64,000 bases of DNA from Varroa destructor (Eukaryota; Arthropoda; Arachnida; Mesostigmata; Varroidae), in the NCBI RefSeq assembly GCF_002443255.2, contig NW_019211454.1:62726671-62790670 (forward strand). Direction: 5' to 3'. The position numbers and the translations under genes are program-made. Below the pieces are notes generated by a model. The model did no database searches. It was given only the letters and a program-made list of their open reading frames with translations, and had not been told where the DNA came from. Below, one piece after another: positions 25,501 through 38,809 of the stretch; positions within the stretch are counted from its first letter, which is position 1; each line of letters begins with the position of its first letter.

Positions 25501-28500
25501 GTAGAAGCTGCTTAATGCAAGCGCTTTGGGAAAACTTGTGTTCTGTGCACTCATTGTGAAACAGAGAGTCATCGCTGAAATTTCCGCAGTACCTGTCCGC
25601 GTTTCCAGCTTATCGTCGCGGCTTGAGAGACTAAAAATTCAGGTTTAAGTTAAGCCTGTTACTCTTGACATTGCGTCTTGTTAGCTGTGACGATGCATTC
25701 TATAGCAGTAAGAGCGTTATCCTTGCTGAGAATGAATCAACGGCGTTTAGAGGCAATCTGGGCGGTCTTCGACTTTGACAAACTTTAATTGCAAAACGTA
25801 ACATTAGCATTAGTTTAGCAAACTTTTCCTAAAGGATTTCCCATTCGACATACACATGCTTGAAGTATAACATATGGATACTCAGGGCCCACAAGGGACC
25901 ACGTTCACTAGCAGCGTTTGCGCTGCGGCACACAGATAATGCAGTTTTTACGCAGCCGAAAAGAAAACACTAGGTGTTTTTACTCATGGCAACATTATGA
26001 TGTATAACTTATATTAAAGAGAAAACGATCGAATCTTACAACTCAGTCCAAATCAAATGTGCTAAGCCAACGTATGGTTATGAAAGTAGGGATAATTAAC
26101 TGTTCTTTCGCCTTTCCTGGCCTATTACAAGGCACAATTAAGATCTAGTCGGTGCTTGATCATTGAGTATATACTACTTAATTATTTAAAGGTAAAAGTG
26201 CCATCATAGTTACTTGCCATGGACAGCAGCCTATTATAAATCAAGATTCACTCCATTCAAAATTGCACCGTATTCTGAAAAACGCTATCGTAATATGCGC
26301 AGTCATAATTATATTTTCTGCACTTCGTCAATTTTAGTAGGAGCGGCGTGTCGCCTCTAATTCGCTTGCTATATTGTGATATCGTATGGAATATTCCTTC
26401 AAACTGGTATGTGTGACTTTTATGGATTAAAGCCATATTCTTCAGCGCGTATGCTGATGCAAAAGTCCTCTTAGGTCCGGAAAATGAGCTGCATGGCTGC
26501 TAATATATATCTTCCCAAGGCTTATCATCTTATTGACTAGAAGAAAACCAGGGTGATACCTTTTTTGCCCTAACCAGCATAGCAGTTTCGATGATACCAT
26601 ATTGTAGGGTTCATTTGGTATTAATTAGAGGCTTGGTTTTTGACACGATCAACTGTGCTCGATACGTCTAAATAGGGTAATTGGTTGTTTTGGGAAACGT
26701 TACATGCTTCCCTCATACCAGTTGTCGTTCGTTTCTGGATCAGTTCAAATCAGTATAAAATATTCATAATATATCGTTATTCTGGCAATGTGCGTGCACT
26801 GCCTATTATAATAACAGAAGCATGCAAAAGCAATTCCTACAAAAAGCCCTCAAATGGCACCTGAAAGGATCCTATCTATGTTATACAAAGCGCCAGCAAT
26901 ACGCCTTCCATCGTAGTATAGCACCGGTCGTTTCACATATACTTTAAATACACGTTTTTGAAGCTTTGGAAACGCAAAAATGGGTAGCGTGTAGCTGCAT
27001 TGACGCAAAATGAAATTCTAAACTTATCTATCTGAACCTGACGTTCAGTGTTATAATATACTTTTTTGTATAATTTTTCTTCGACTTGACATATTTCCAA
27101 TTCCCGACCTAGTTCAAAGTACTCGATGCATTGACACTCGCTGCTACTTAGATCGCGGCGTTTTTTTTTTACGTCCCTACCTAAATAGGAATAATGGTGG
27201 GTGCGCACATTTACAGGGGGGTATGTACTCTTCACTTGACGATTTACTATATGTATTCTATAGAACGTAAAGCAGGTTCTGGCATTAGAGCGTATTGAGC
27301 GAGTAGCTGGAATACTCTCATATAACAGCAGCGGGCTTACTCTAAAACACGCTTAGAGAAGATACATTTCCAGCCTCATTGGACAAGATTATATCGCTTG
27401 ATTGTACAAATTTGAATGGTGCCAAATAGTGAATGCCGTAAAAACGCTTTGTGAAAGCAGACATTATGCAGCACTGCATAAACATTCACATCACATACGA
27501 AACAATGCAAATAGGTTTAGTTAACAGCTGTATTTTTGGAGCTTCTCCGAATGGGGATTATATTTAGGTTGTACCATACTCAGTCCATAGACGTGGAAAA
27601 TCAGCCTGTTGTAATAACGCCACCGGCAACACCCTTAAGCCTGGTCGCCCTGCAGGATACCCGCCAGTGAGGGCCTAAAGAGTCTACCTAACAAGCTAGG
27701 TTTAAAGTTGCCACTTTTGATCGTCAACCTTTGCACATGTTGATAATGTGAGCAGCATGACCGTCATCACTCGTTTTCTCTAGTATCTAAGCAGGAGGCA
27801 CAGAACGGTTTGTATCGCCGTCCTCGGAGCCGCCATTAGACAATTCCCAACAGCAATTTTCCCTCATCGTGACTTCCTTACGAAACGACCAGTTGTCGCC
27901 ATTGCCGTGCGGTTTCTGATGTCATTGCCCTGGAGCAAGAGGCGTACGTAACGGTGTCATTAAACTTTGCCAGTAGAAAATACTCGGTGGACAGAGAACT
28001 CGATGTTGAACGAAGTAGCCAGTGGCAGGTGTGAATAGCGTCGTTTGCTGGACCTTTCCTAACGCCTCTCATTTATTTCAAGGCTCGTGTATGGCGTAAA
28101 TCAGATAGCATGTACGATGATGGTATTTGATGCCGCCGCCCCCTAACTCTATTTTAGCTTGATGCAGTTTTTTTTGTCCTAAAACACAGTGTAGATATTT
28201 GCATAAAAAACAGCGCTACAGGCTACCAGGTTCTATCTAGCGTGGTGTCAACGGACTCTTATGAGAAGACAATGAAGAAAAATACCGCTCATTGGAAATG
28301 CATGGGATTTCACACGCTAACTATTCCATGCACCGGCTTGTCAGCGGCGACAATGCGCATCGTAGACAATGCGAGGGTTTTAGCGCGCTCCGATCGATGG
28401 AACTGTAGGATTGATTATCATACCCTGATCAACACCAAACGACACAGAATCATGCGGAAGGTCGAGGGTGCATATCTGAGTTTTTATATTGATATGCATT

Positions 28501-29435
28501 CATATGTAACGCTGTGGTATAGCAGGAAGATGTAACAATTGTTTTGATGAAGATTTTATTTAGGGAACACTTGTGGCATACTTGCTCGTGCATTAAGCAT
28601 CGTGAACGCTGGTTATGTATAGGTTCTACTGCAGCGGCTTACAAGCTCCAATAGGGCTGGCATAAGGATTGGTTAATGGCTGATTTCCTATCTCGGAGAC
28701 AGACTTCCTAAAAAAGGTCTTCGGGGGAATAACCTGAGGCGTTCGCGCAAATATTCTTTTTTGTTGCAGTCACGAGAGAAATACAGTATCAGGTTGTGAA
28801 CAAACCATTTCCGCAGATGATTGCTGATATTCCGCACCCGCACCTTTTTTCAGGAGCTTACGCCAGGGACGGCTACGCTGACAAGCATACTGCTACAGCT
28901 TATATGTAAAAAGAAATGGCAGTTATTATGAGAACGAGAATTAACAAATGTGTATGCTAGGGTTTATAATTTGTGGCACGGAAGGCTGTATGATGGTGTA
29001 TTCAATGAGACAGGACACAACTTCACTCATTATCACAACTAAATTGTTTGGAGGATAATTATCCACGCTGTTCAGTCTGTACATACTTTCGAATTCGCCA
29101 TGTTGCAGAAAAATAAAGTCCCTAGGGCCACCTTCATTGACTTAAGCAAATCACCCATATAAACTTATAAACTAAAAAAACGTATTTTAGATATCGCATA
29201 ACGTCAAATTATAGTGTAACGCAATGTGACACTGTCGGCTGCAGATGCGACGCTCAAAAATACATCTAAAAACAAAGGCTAAAATTAGCGGTCTAACTGT
29301 TAATTGTGAAGCTAATACGACTACATGGGGCTATCTTTGGAAAAAGTTTTATCGGTAAAGAATTGTAGCCTGGTCCTACTAGTTACTTTTCTATCCTATA
29401 AACGGTGAGTTTGAATAGAAACGTGTCGCAGATGA

Positions 29436-29440
<5 letters not shown>

Positions 29441-29468
<28 letters not shown>
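29441..29468. repeat. AT dinucleotide microsatellite
   Basis: Fourteen uninterrupted AT units within intron 1. It is self-complementary and likely length-variable. Confidence 0.9.
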
Positions 29469-29471
<3 letters not shown>

Positions 29472-30343
29472 GTAATGCTTAATTTTAGGATAAAACAGTA
29501 CTTATATTTCCTGGTCTTACCATCCACTTACAAACACTATGCCGAGTGAACGTTTGATGCATCTCCGTATAATGTCTGACAGCGTGTTTCGTTTACGACT
29601 ATGTTTTGCTCCACGAATTGAAGGAGTAATTTTGAGCAACCTTTAATTTCATTCCAGTGCCAACACCCTCAGGCCTAAGTAAGGGCGTGTTGGCTGGTTT
29701 GCAGGACCACGACGAGGAGACACGTCTTGCCGCAATAAACTCTCTTGCGCAACCAAATATCTTTCCAAATTTGTCGAAATTCATTGAAGTTATGGACCGT
29801 GCTTACTGCAGGTAGCGGCATTCTTGCAGCAATAACTTTCCTTCTTTCGGTAACCGCGCGTTGCCGTTGGGCAAATTACTCGACTCGATTCGGACTCTAA
29901 CAGTTGGCGTTCTCCTCAAGCACGCATGCCTCCGTTCTTATTTTCACAGAGATTTCAAAACACTGAAGTGTCCTGCCGTTGCAGCGCTTTTAAGTTATCC
30001 TACCTCTCCTAAACCACCCCTTCTCTTAAGCTCTCCTACTGGAATTGCAGTGCGGCTCTTTATTATTTGCTCCAAACCTTTTCTATTATACACGCACATG
30101 CTATGAAGCGGCGGTCTGAGGTGTACGTTCAGCCGTTCGAACTCTGCGGTGATCACACCTCAGAACGTTTACTTTGCCGCTGCCCATAGCCTGAATAGTA
30201 TTATAGATGGAATAGTGGTGATATGGCAATGGTGACCTTGAAATAACTTTTTAGCTGCTGTAACTTCAGGATTCACAGGTTGGGAAACACAAGCGGTGTT
30301 AAATCTCAATGGCTCTAACTGAACTGCTGCTGATGAAAACTGT

Positions 30344-30368
30344 AGCACCCTCTTACTTGCAGGTATGT
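30344..30368 (+). promoter_or_regulatory. Candidate recursive-splice (ratchet) site in intron 1
   Basis: A pyrimidine-rich tract with CTTACTTGCAG is followed at once by GTATGT, so a 3' and a 5' splice site abut as AG/GT at 30362/30363. Such zero-length exons are known in long introns of insect neuronal genes, where the intron is removed in steps. The site is 7.8 kb into a 25-kb intron. The donor half is GTATGT rather than the optimal GTAAGT. Confidence 0.4.
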
Positions 30369-33240
30369 ATCATAATTTTTTTGTGGAATACATCTACAGG
30401 CTACCTAAGAATGCCTAGACAAAAATAATACGGAAAACGAATTTCGTAATAAGACTTTGCTTTCTTCCTTATTTTTGATGGAAAGTTTGACTTTCGGCTA
30501 TATGTCTTTTTTTTTTAAAAAGAATCTTCATGAATGTCTGGCCGTGTAGTAAATCAAGCCAGAACTTGCATGTCAGGTCAATGGGTTTAAGTAAAAAGTT
30601 CCTGTAACTAGTACGAGCAACGGCGAACAATACAAGCTAAGTGAAGGCTCTGCGTACACGAAGTCGACAAAGGGCGCAACAAACGTTCAACAACAGTTGT
30701 GGCTACCCGACGTATTCTGTAGTGTGCCTTTTCTACTCCGATCGGATATAAATTTCATGTCAGCAGGAAGAATTATATATGAGGTGATTCTAAATAATCT
30801 CAAAAACTAGGCAGCACATCTAGTGTTTATAGCTCTGTCTGAATAATCAGCTACGCGTTACCCATTTCCGTTGATCAACTACAAGCAATGGGACAACTGG
30901 TGGGTAACATTCGGATATGAAGATTCGGAAAATCAAGTAGAATTTTACTGTTATGGTGGAACTGGGTCATCGTTAGTTAGCGCGTGACTCCCTGTTATCT
31001 GTCATGATTTTTGTCAAATTAAAGACTGCGCACTTAACACGAAATTCTATGAAACCAATTTTTTTTTTGCTGAACTTACTTCTAATATTAAAAAATCCCA
31101 TGGACATGAATGCATCCTAGTAGTAAAGGTTGCTGTAAATTTTCGACTGTTTCATTCATTTTTCGAGACTAGATAGAACTGCAAGCTTCCAGGGTATAAT
31201 GTAAAGGAAACACAAAAAATTATATGGATTTCCATTGTCTTTCAAATATCCGGAAAAAGCATCTCTCATTTACACTTTGCCTGATAGCAACATTGTACAT
31301 CCAGCAAATTGGGCCGATTTCCAAAATTCCGATGAAAGCCGACGGGCTAGATGACGGACACCGTATATACCACTAAGATATGGGTTTCTAAAGATTAGTT
31401 AAGCTTGTGATGAAAATGAAACGTATAGTGTAAGGCATTGTTTCAAAGGAAACGAATTTTCTCCTTTGACAAACCTTCAAAACCGTATTCTCTAGAGGCA
31501 GTTGTGTACTACCATGGTTTGTACGTATCTTTGTAAACAGTGTGGCGCAGAAAAGAAGGAATGCAGGAATCGATTTTCTAAAGAAAAAGCTCTTAGAGCT
31601 CGGCTGATCCACACCTCAACACCAAATTTACACAGTTGGTTTACGGGTAACGTGTAAAGGGGAGCAGCGTAGCGTTTAAGAACTTGAGGAACATAAAATA
31701 ACCGTCAGCAGTTGGGAAGGCAGTTGGGAAATTCTATAGATCGTCCCTTAGCTTTCTGCGTTTACTGCCAGTAATTAGGTTAAGCCTACTTGATTTTCTA
31801 TCCATAAAGTAAATATTTGCTCAGGCTCAATCAGCGGGCGCCTGTCAGCAAATCCAAGACCAGTTGGATGAGGCGTATTTCTGTGTATGTACGCGTAATA
31901 ATAAAAATTGTTATTATAACACTAGGATTAGCTGATTGACGTCAAATGATACTGGCCTTAACGGAAATCGACTATTCATTCGTTTATCGTATGGCTACAT
32001 CGAGACCCCTTGCATTTAGTGTGAGTGCTTCGCGAGCCAAATTCAGTCAATAGAAGATTTAATATTAAATATGATGATATCGTTATGAAGAGCTGGGTTT
32101 CGCTTGTTTGACAAATATTTTAAACAACGGTACCGTAGATTTTAATGCTTTTTGAATTTGAACGCGGAAACAACACATATTTATAGCCGAAAAACATTGA
32201 AGAACCAGCTATACATACAGTCAATGTGCACAAACATTATTATCTAAATTAGTTTTTAGTATAATGTATAATGAATGTGCTGAAATCAATGTTATTCACT
32301 GCATCACTCAAAGCGTACAAAGATACATTGGATTAGAGAAAAGCACCATACGGTAAACTGAGAAAAAAAATGTTTTTTTGAGAAAATTTGTTTTTGACGT
32401 ATGCAAGTTTAATTACGATAGAAAAAAGCGCCGACGCGACTACGATATTAGCCTTCTCTATAAAACTTACGTTACGCATTATCACGATTAGAAGGCAAGT
32501 GATCGGCTGCTCTACAGTGACCTGGGAAATATAGTTGTGGAATTAATTTCAAGATTTTATCAGATCTGATTTATGTTTAGTATTCGATTCGTCGTTTTAT
32601 CACAAGACGCCATTACACGCTAGTTCGTGATTTTGTGCCAGTCGATGGTTGGAAGACGAGGAACTTCCAACTGCTTTGAAATAATGGTACTCAGCTCTCC
32701 AATAGATTCTTATTCATGCCATTGTCAGCCGTGTTGCCGTGCCAGCGTAATCACGAGCCATTTTTTCCGCTCTATTCCCCTAACGAGGAATAATTTTTAT
32801 CTGCCTCTTCCATCCAAAGGAGTTATCCGAGACGATTGTGACGAGTGATAGTGTCTCTCGATCTCCACTCGTGCAGTTTTCCCGGTACTGAATTTATTTA
32901 CCTCTCGATCCCAAAGGCGGGAAAAAGACGACTCACCCCGAAGTTCTTTCTCGAACCTGTGCCCCTGCTGTCATGTGACAATGGCTAGGCAGAAAACCCT
33001 TAGGCTAGGTGCAAGTAGACAGATAAACGCAGCTGCCAATAGTGGTACTATGAAATATCAACAGATTGAACAAAGGCTACCGTTTCGAAATCTTAAGAAA
33101 GAAGCTTAATTTAACATATACAACACTGTTATCACACTTAGCGGTAAATATATGCGAAGTCATTCGCCTTCGGTCGCCTTAATGAAGAACGGACGGGAGC
33201 AAGGCGACAATGATTACCCAACCATTAAATCTACTTCGAG

Positions 33241-33262
33241 CATTTTACTTGCGCAGGTATTA
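33241..33262 (+). promoter_or_regulatory. Weaker candidate recursive-splice site
   Basis: TTTTACTTGCGCAG abuts GTATTA at 33256/33257. The pyrimidine tract is short and the donor is weak, and a similar TTTTCAG/GTATTT pair occurs at 33351/33352. Either could be chance. Confidence 0.18.
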
Positions 33263-33934
33263 TCACCCTCGGAGTACGAGTGAAACTTGCGCGGGAACCA
33301 CTACAAGCTATATAGAATAACCTGGTTTCAAGTAAAGACGAGCATTTTCAGGTATTTGGAAACCTTGTTTACTAGCTCTGCCTATTTAAGAATATACATA
33401 AAGTTGAGAATCGTTGACCTGAAACAGTACAGCTATAAATCAAACGAAAAAAATGTTCTTTTTATCCGATGGTAGCTTCCGTTAGCACCGGGTCGGCTAA
33501 ACGTTGGAGCTCCTTTGACACTAGCTAAGTCCGTGTGTGTCTCCCTGTTACTACTACAGCCCGTCTAGCAGGTTTGTCTAAATCGGTCCATTTCTCTGAG
33601 TATGTGTCCTATATATAGATTAATGGCCGGCTAAGTATGTGGCTCAGAAGTTTAGCGGCGGCTTGCGCTCTCTCTCTCTATAACAAGATGGATTTTTAAG
33701 GCAGAATTAGACTAGGGAATTAAGGGTAAAATTGCGACTAGAAAGTCTACAAAAGTGGCTGTACTGTTTCTGTGGAGAGGTGAAAAAGACCTTCTTCTTC
33801 GTGTTTTCGCAGTTCGGCATGGCCGCGTTGCCACTACTAGCTCATTGGTCGGTTCACAGACGAGACAGGAACGCTGCCTTTTTCTCGGTTGACCTCTCTA
33901 ATTCCACCGGTTCTCGCTCTAAAACGGATTAGTG

Positions 33935-34103
33935 TCAGTCCAGTCGACCATCGCTAGAGTCGTGGAGCCCCTCCTGTCTTGCCTGCAACGGAACGAAGGT
34001 GGAGGCGAAGGAGGGGGCAAGGCAACTCCATCCGAGCGAGCTGTGTCTAACCGGACTAACTGTCTAGCAACAGTTCTATGGTTCAGTCGGTGCTACGTCA
34101 GTC
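33935..34103 (+). promoter_or_regulatory. Promoter-like cluster of initiator motifs inside intron 1
   Basis: TCAGTC, a match to the arthropod initiator, occurs at 33935-33940, 34083-34088 and 34098-34103, inside a GC-raised island. For the first copy, GGAGC lies at +28 to +32, matching four of five positions of the downstream promoter element. This could be an internal promoter for a shorter isoform or for a nested transcript. No TATA box is clear and no coding exon starts nearby. Confidence 0.25.
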
Positions 34104-35144
34104 GTTGCCTCTACAGGCACTCGCTTTTCTACCGCCTGGAAGGGGAATGGTGCTAAAAACCTTGATGCCAATGACGGCAACGACGGCGACAAACCCGTTT
34201 AGGGGACGAAACGTGATCGAAAAGGCTCTGTTCATTTCTAACACATCCACCCAGGTCTATGAACGATGAACGAAGTGACATTGGATGAACTACTGCTACC
34301 GTTACCCAACGCTGTTACGGCTTATATTTGCACCACTCTATATCCATTCTATATCTCTCATTTTGTGACACGCGATATACAGCGTACACATACATACATA
34401 GGCTTCTGGTAAAGTACGAGGGCGTTATAGTACTAAGGGCTCGCAGCGGTATAGTGTTGTAGGACGATGAAGACGACAAGCGGCGGAAGTTGCTGTTACA
34501 GTAGTATCTGTTGGCCAATGGGTCAAATGAAATAGGAACTTTCCGTTTTCGAAAAGGACAAAATCATATTGACTTCCGGCAGCAGGAACGGCTAGCTGCT
34601 CTGACCATTCATCGGTCCGAAAGGAAAACACCCGAACAAGGGTATAGCTGAAGTAAGACGAAGGCTAAGGGAAATAACCGGCGGAATCGGTGCTCCCTGT
34701 CCGTTGCAGTCGCTGCCTGCAGCGAAACGGCGATCGCGACAACCGAAGTTGCATTGGTTTCGCTTGAGGTTCGGCCGATATGCGTGTATATATTGCACAG
34801 ATTCATCGTCCTGTGTCCAATGTTCATATTTTGCTCTCAGCCCTAGTCGTTATGGCGCGCCAGTTTAGTCCGGGGCGCAGGATAATAAGCCATCGTCTGA
34901 CGCCACTAGCGTCTACTCCGTTTTCCAGTTGTTCCACAGATCCCACTAGCGCTTCTGTAACCTAATCTCGATTGTGCTAAATCATTAACGGTATTACAGT
35001 TTGTCCATTTCCAGTTAGCTTTGTCCTTATTACTCAGTACGTGATTGATCTGTGGTAGGTTTCCTGAACGTAATAATCTTCTCCCTCTTGATCTACAATA
35101 CTGTTCTTAAACCTATCATGCTATATTGTAGCTAGAATCGCAAG

Positions 35145-35162
35145 CACACACACACACACACA
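35145..35162. repeat. CA dinucleotide microsatellite
   Basis: Nine CA units in intron 1. Confidence 0.9.
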
Positions 35163-38100
35163 GCAAAGAGACACAGGTTCCAGTAGACTTTCGAACCGAT
35201 CATAGCCATGGACCCGATAGGACGCGGTAAGCCGTTATTGAGTTTGTGCATCACTAAATAAATGCTTCCAATAGCGATCGTGGAGTGTTACGCTATTGTA
35301 ACATGTTGTGATCTATTCGTTTTTTTGTTATTGTTTCTAAGAATTCAAATTATTAATTAGGCTAACATTTATTTGAAAAGGACAATTCTCTAAGAAAGCA
35401 CCTAACGACACTTACGAATTCGGGTAACTATGGATGAATGTTTAGTTTAAATAAACACTTTAGATAATTACTTATACGCGCACATATCAAGGCGTACTGT
35501 GGTAACGAAAATCAATCTTGTTCGATCCATTTGATAACTAGCCCAGCTTGCTTAGCTAGCTAGTCCGCTAATAAAAACAGGGTTCACTTGATTTAGAAAT
35601 TGTGATATTCTATAAGATCGATAGTTTGCTTGAATTCGGTAGTAAGCATTATTCAAGGCTAAATAAAAAATTACCACATATAGGTTTACGGCAAGTGGTT
35701 TGCACTGTTATGTTTCATTGATCGTAGATTTTTTCTAGTAGAACCCTTCGGCCCAGCTCGATCCAGGCTCGCATGCCTTCGTTGTTGGCAAAACTGCGTA
35801 ATATAATTACTTTTACATGGATATGTAGAGTTTTTGAAGGTTATCATCACAGTTGAAAGACCTATATCTACCAACGGGACGTACTAAACAAGACGTATAT
35901 TGTAACCCTTTGCTCCACGAGAGAGCATAGTATTAATAGAAATAAATGTACCGAACTAAAAATCACACTTAGTAAAGTAACTAAAACAGATTTCACTTGT
36001 TTGATACTCGCTTGATTTCAGCGAAATCTAAAAAAATCATCAATTTATTTTTGGACTCATACCCTGCGGCGTACATACCCCGTAAGCTGAACGCCTCATT
36101 TGACGAACAGCAAAATTTGCTGAGTCGTCTGCGCTACTTCCTTTTATTTAAGTAGTTTGCATTGTATAGTGTGTATGAGGTCGGGGGTAATGTGACGCGG
36201 TAAGGAAAACAATCATTCGTTAACACTTAAATAATAAGCGCTGTATAGTAGAGCAAGATGAAAGTTAGACAGCTAACTTCTTGCTTCCGTCAAACGGTAC
36301 AGATATATAACTTAGAACAATTTCAGCAAACGCCTGTATCATCACCTTGACCTAAATTCGTCTTATATATGACATTCCGTCCAATAGCCTATACTGTTCC
36401 GTCAAATACAACGACAAGTCCATATTAAATATCCCTTCGAAGCGCTACGACAAAACAATCTCGTATGCAGAGACCTCTTGCTCTTATAGCCAGCTATACT
36501 CTGAAGTTCCGTGCATTTTTCAGTACAGCTGCTGCCTTGGTGTTTGCTTTTGAAATAGGTAGACAGATTCACGCAAGCCAGTGCGTAACATGTGATCACT
36601 GACCTGCAGTCACCCGCCGGGAAGTTCCTGCCGATGTCGTAGACATTGTTATTGTGACACTTTTTATAAGCGAATAGCATTATTCTAATCACCGTCATGA
36701 TCGTTTTTGTTCTACGCATATCGTCTCGATATTGATTACTCGTTGAAGACGCGTCCTCAAAGAGTGTTCGTCTGCAAGCGTCCAGTCTACTTCCGCCCCC
36801 CCCGATATCGTCCCACAACAACAACAAACCCATCCCATATTCTGTATATGCCGCACATGCTATTCGTAGCAGCCGGTTGTAGCGAGACCAGCATCAACAT
36901 GCGATATACCAACGTATCTATACGCAAAGAAAAAATCCGCCCACAATAGCTATCTGCATTTTTTTCCTCCAACAAAGCCTCCAAAGGGTGCATTCGTAGA
37001 AGATTTTTTTTTTTTTACTAGTGTGAACGATGAAGGCCAGTGAATTTACATAGGAACGATTATTTTTATCAATCTAGTTGTAAAAGACGAAGGCTGTCCA
37101 ATCACATTTTTTTTAACATAAAACAAGCATTAAAAGTTATGTTAACTAAGAAATCGTTCTCTGTAGCAGTTCATGTCATCGTACACAAACGAGCTGATTA
37201 CGCAAACAAGCATTGCTCATGATACAAAGATTGCTGCGGTCTATGTAAAGCGTACCAATGAAGAAAAACATAGGAGTGGAGGGACTGATTGTGGATTATT
37301 TTTAAAAACAGTGTTTATAATACGGTTGCTGAAGTTAACCCGCTCGGTAAAAAACTAGTTGTCCGTTTGCATGGACTGCGTTATTTAAGTTATATAAATT
37401 GTATAATAAATCTGCTGACAATGATATGATCATGATGCCGTTGCGGTGAAAATGAAAATAAAGCGCCTTTGTTGGGTTTTTGTGTCGACATTTGTAATTG
37501 TCAGGCAACGACTAATGACAGTTAATATTAGTTACTGTATACAAATATACCTGTCTGCAATACGTATATGGCCCGAACTCCCTTGCAGAGAAATTGTTTA
37601 CAGGTTTTTTTTCATATCTGCCACTCAATGAAAGCAATACCCGCTCATTTAGACTCCTATCGGATATTTCTTCATATGAAATGTTTTCAAGGAAGACCTT
37701 CTAAGGCTTCCTGATCCGTATTCACACAGTTCTATTTTATAGAGCCCTAGATGGAGCGGATCTTCAAAGTCTGAAGGATCCTTCATAAGGTAATGTTTAA
37801 TACCATTACGAGTTGTACTTTGAGGAGGTTTAATAGAGGTATGACTACTCTAGACGCAATTGATCATTCGTATGAAGAAATTCGATCTAATACGAGAACA
37901 TCGTAAAACTAGTAACTATAGAGACAAACGGTACAAGGGAGACGACGATGAGGTAGGTCAGCTCCAGTTAGAAATACAAATAGATGGACAACAGTCACGC
38001 TGCCCGTTGGTCCTTTCTCATGCATTGGGTTTACATTACCAAAAATAGAAGCTCCATTCTAGAACTGAAGACAACCCAAGTCCGTGCATCCACTATGTGG

Positions 38101-38793
38101 AACGTATCATTTCAAAGATGTTTCATACAAAAATTGAACCGCAGAATTCGTGAAAGCAATCTTTCAGGCCACAGCGATACTTCTAAGTGTAGTATTTCTA
38201 CGAAATAGTACGAAAAGTGCCACGAACCATGTGTTTCTATCGATTAGACAGAAAACTAGACAAGCCACAATTACGATACATTTCCAAAAGCGTTTTTGCA
38301 GTATCACTACTTATGCTTGCTAGCCTATAATCGACTGCGATATTACATCATGCACGTTCTCTAAAAATGGGCTCCGTAGAAGCACCAATGCGTTGTCTCT
38401 TTTGATAATCTCGAAATTTCCTCTGCTCTTCCTATTGATGCTGAAATGAGCTATCACCGGTCCGACGACTGTTGCAACAAACACTATGCATCAACAATAA
38501 TCTTGCGAGCCCAGAACTGATACATTTGTACTGTAGCATAACTTCGTTACTACACGCCACATTTATATTTCTATAGCATTGTCCTCCGTTCGAGATGGGA
38601 CTACATCGGTACAATTTCACCTTTTTCAAGCGCAAACACTGGGTTATTGAGCTCAAGCAGCATTTATGCATCACAATAGTAGTCAAGTGGAGCCGATCGG
38701 AAGGACGGTAGCAGTTGCGATCTGTGAACGCTGTCGAGAGCCAGCAACGCCAGCCCTTGTTTACTGTGAGCCTTCCAATCGTATAGAGACGCG

Positions 38794-38809
38794 CCCCAGC
38801 GCGCTGGGG
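38794..38809. repeat. Perfect 16-bp GC-rich palindrome
   Basis: CCCCAGCG and CGCTGGGG are exact inverted arms without spacer. A 16-bp palindrome could arise by chance about once in a window this size, but one so GC-rich in AT-rich intron DNA is less expected. Possible dimer-binding site. Confidence 0.75.

Noticed and set aside
36402..36833. 143-codon minus-strand frame in intron 1
   Set aside because: Composition looks random and nothing supports transcription.
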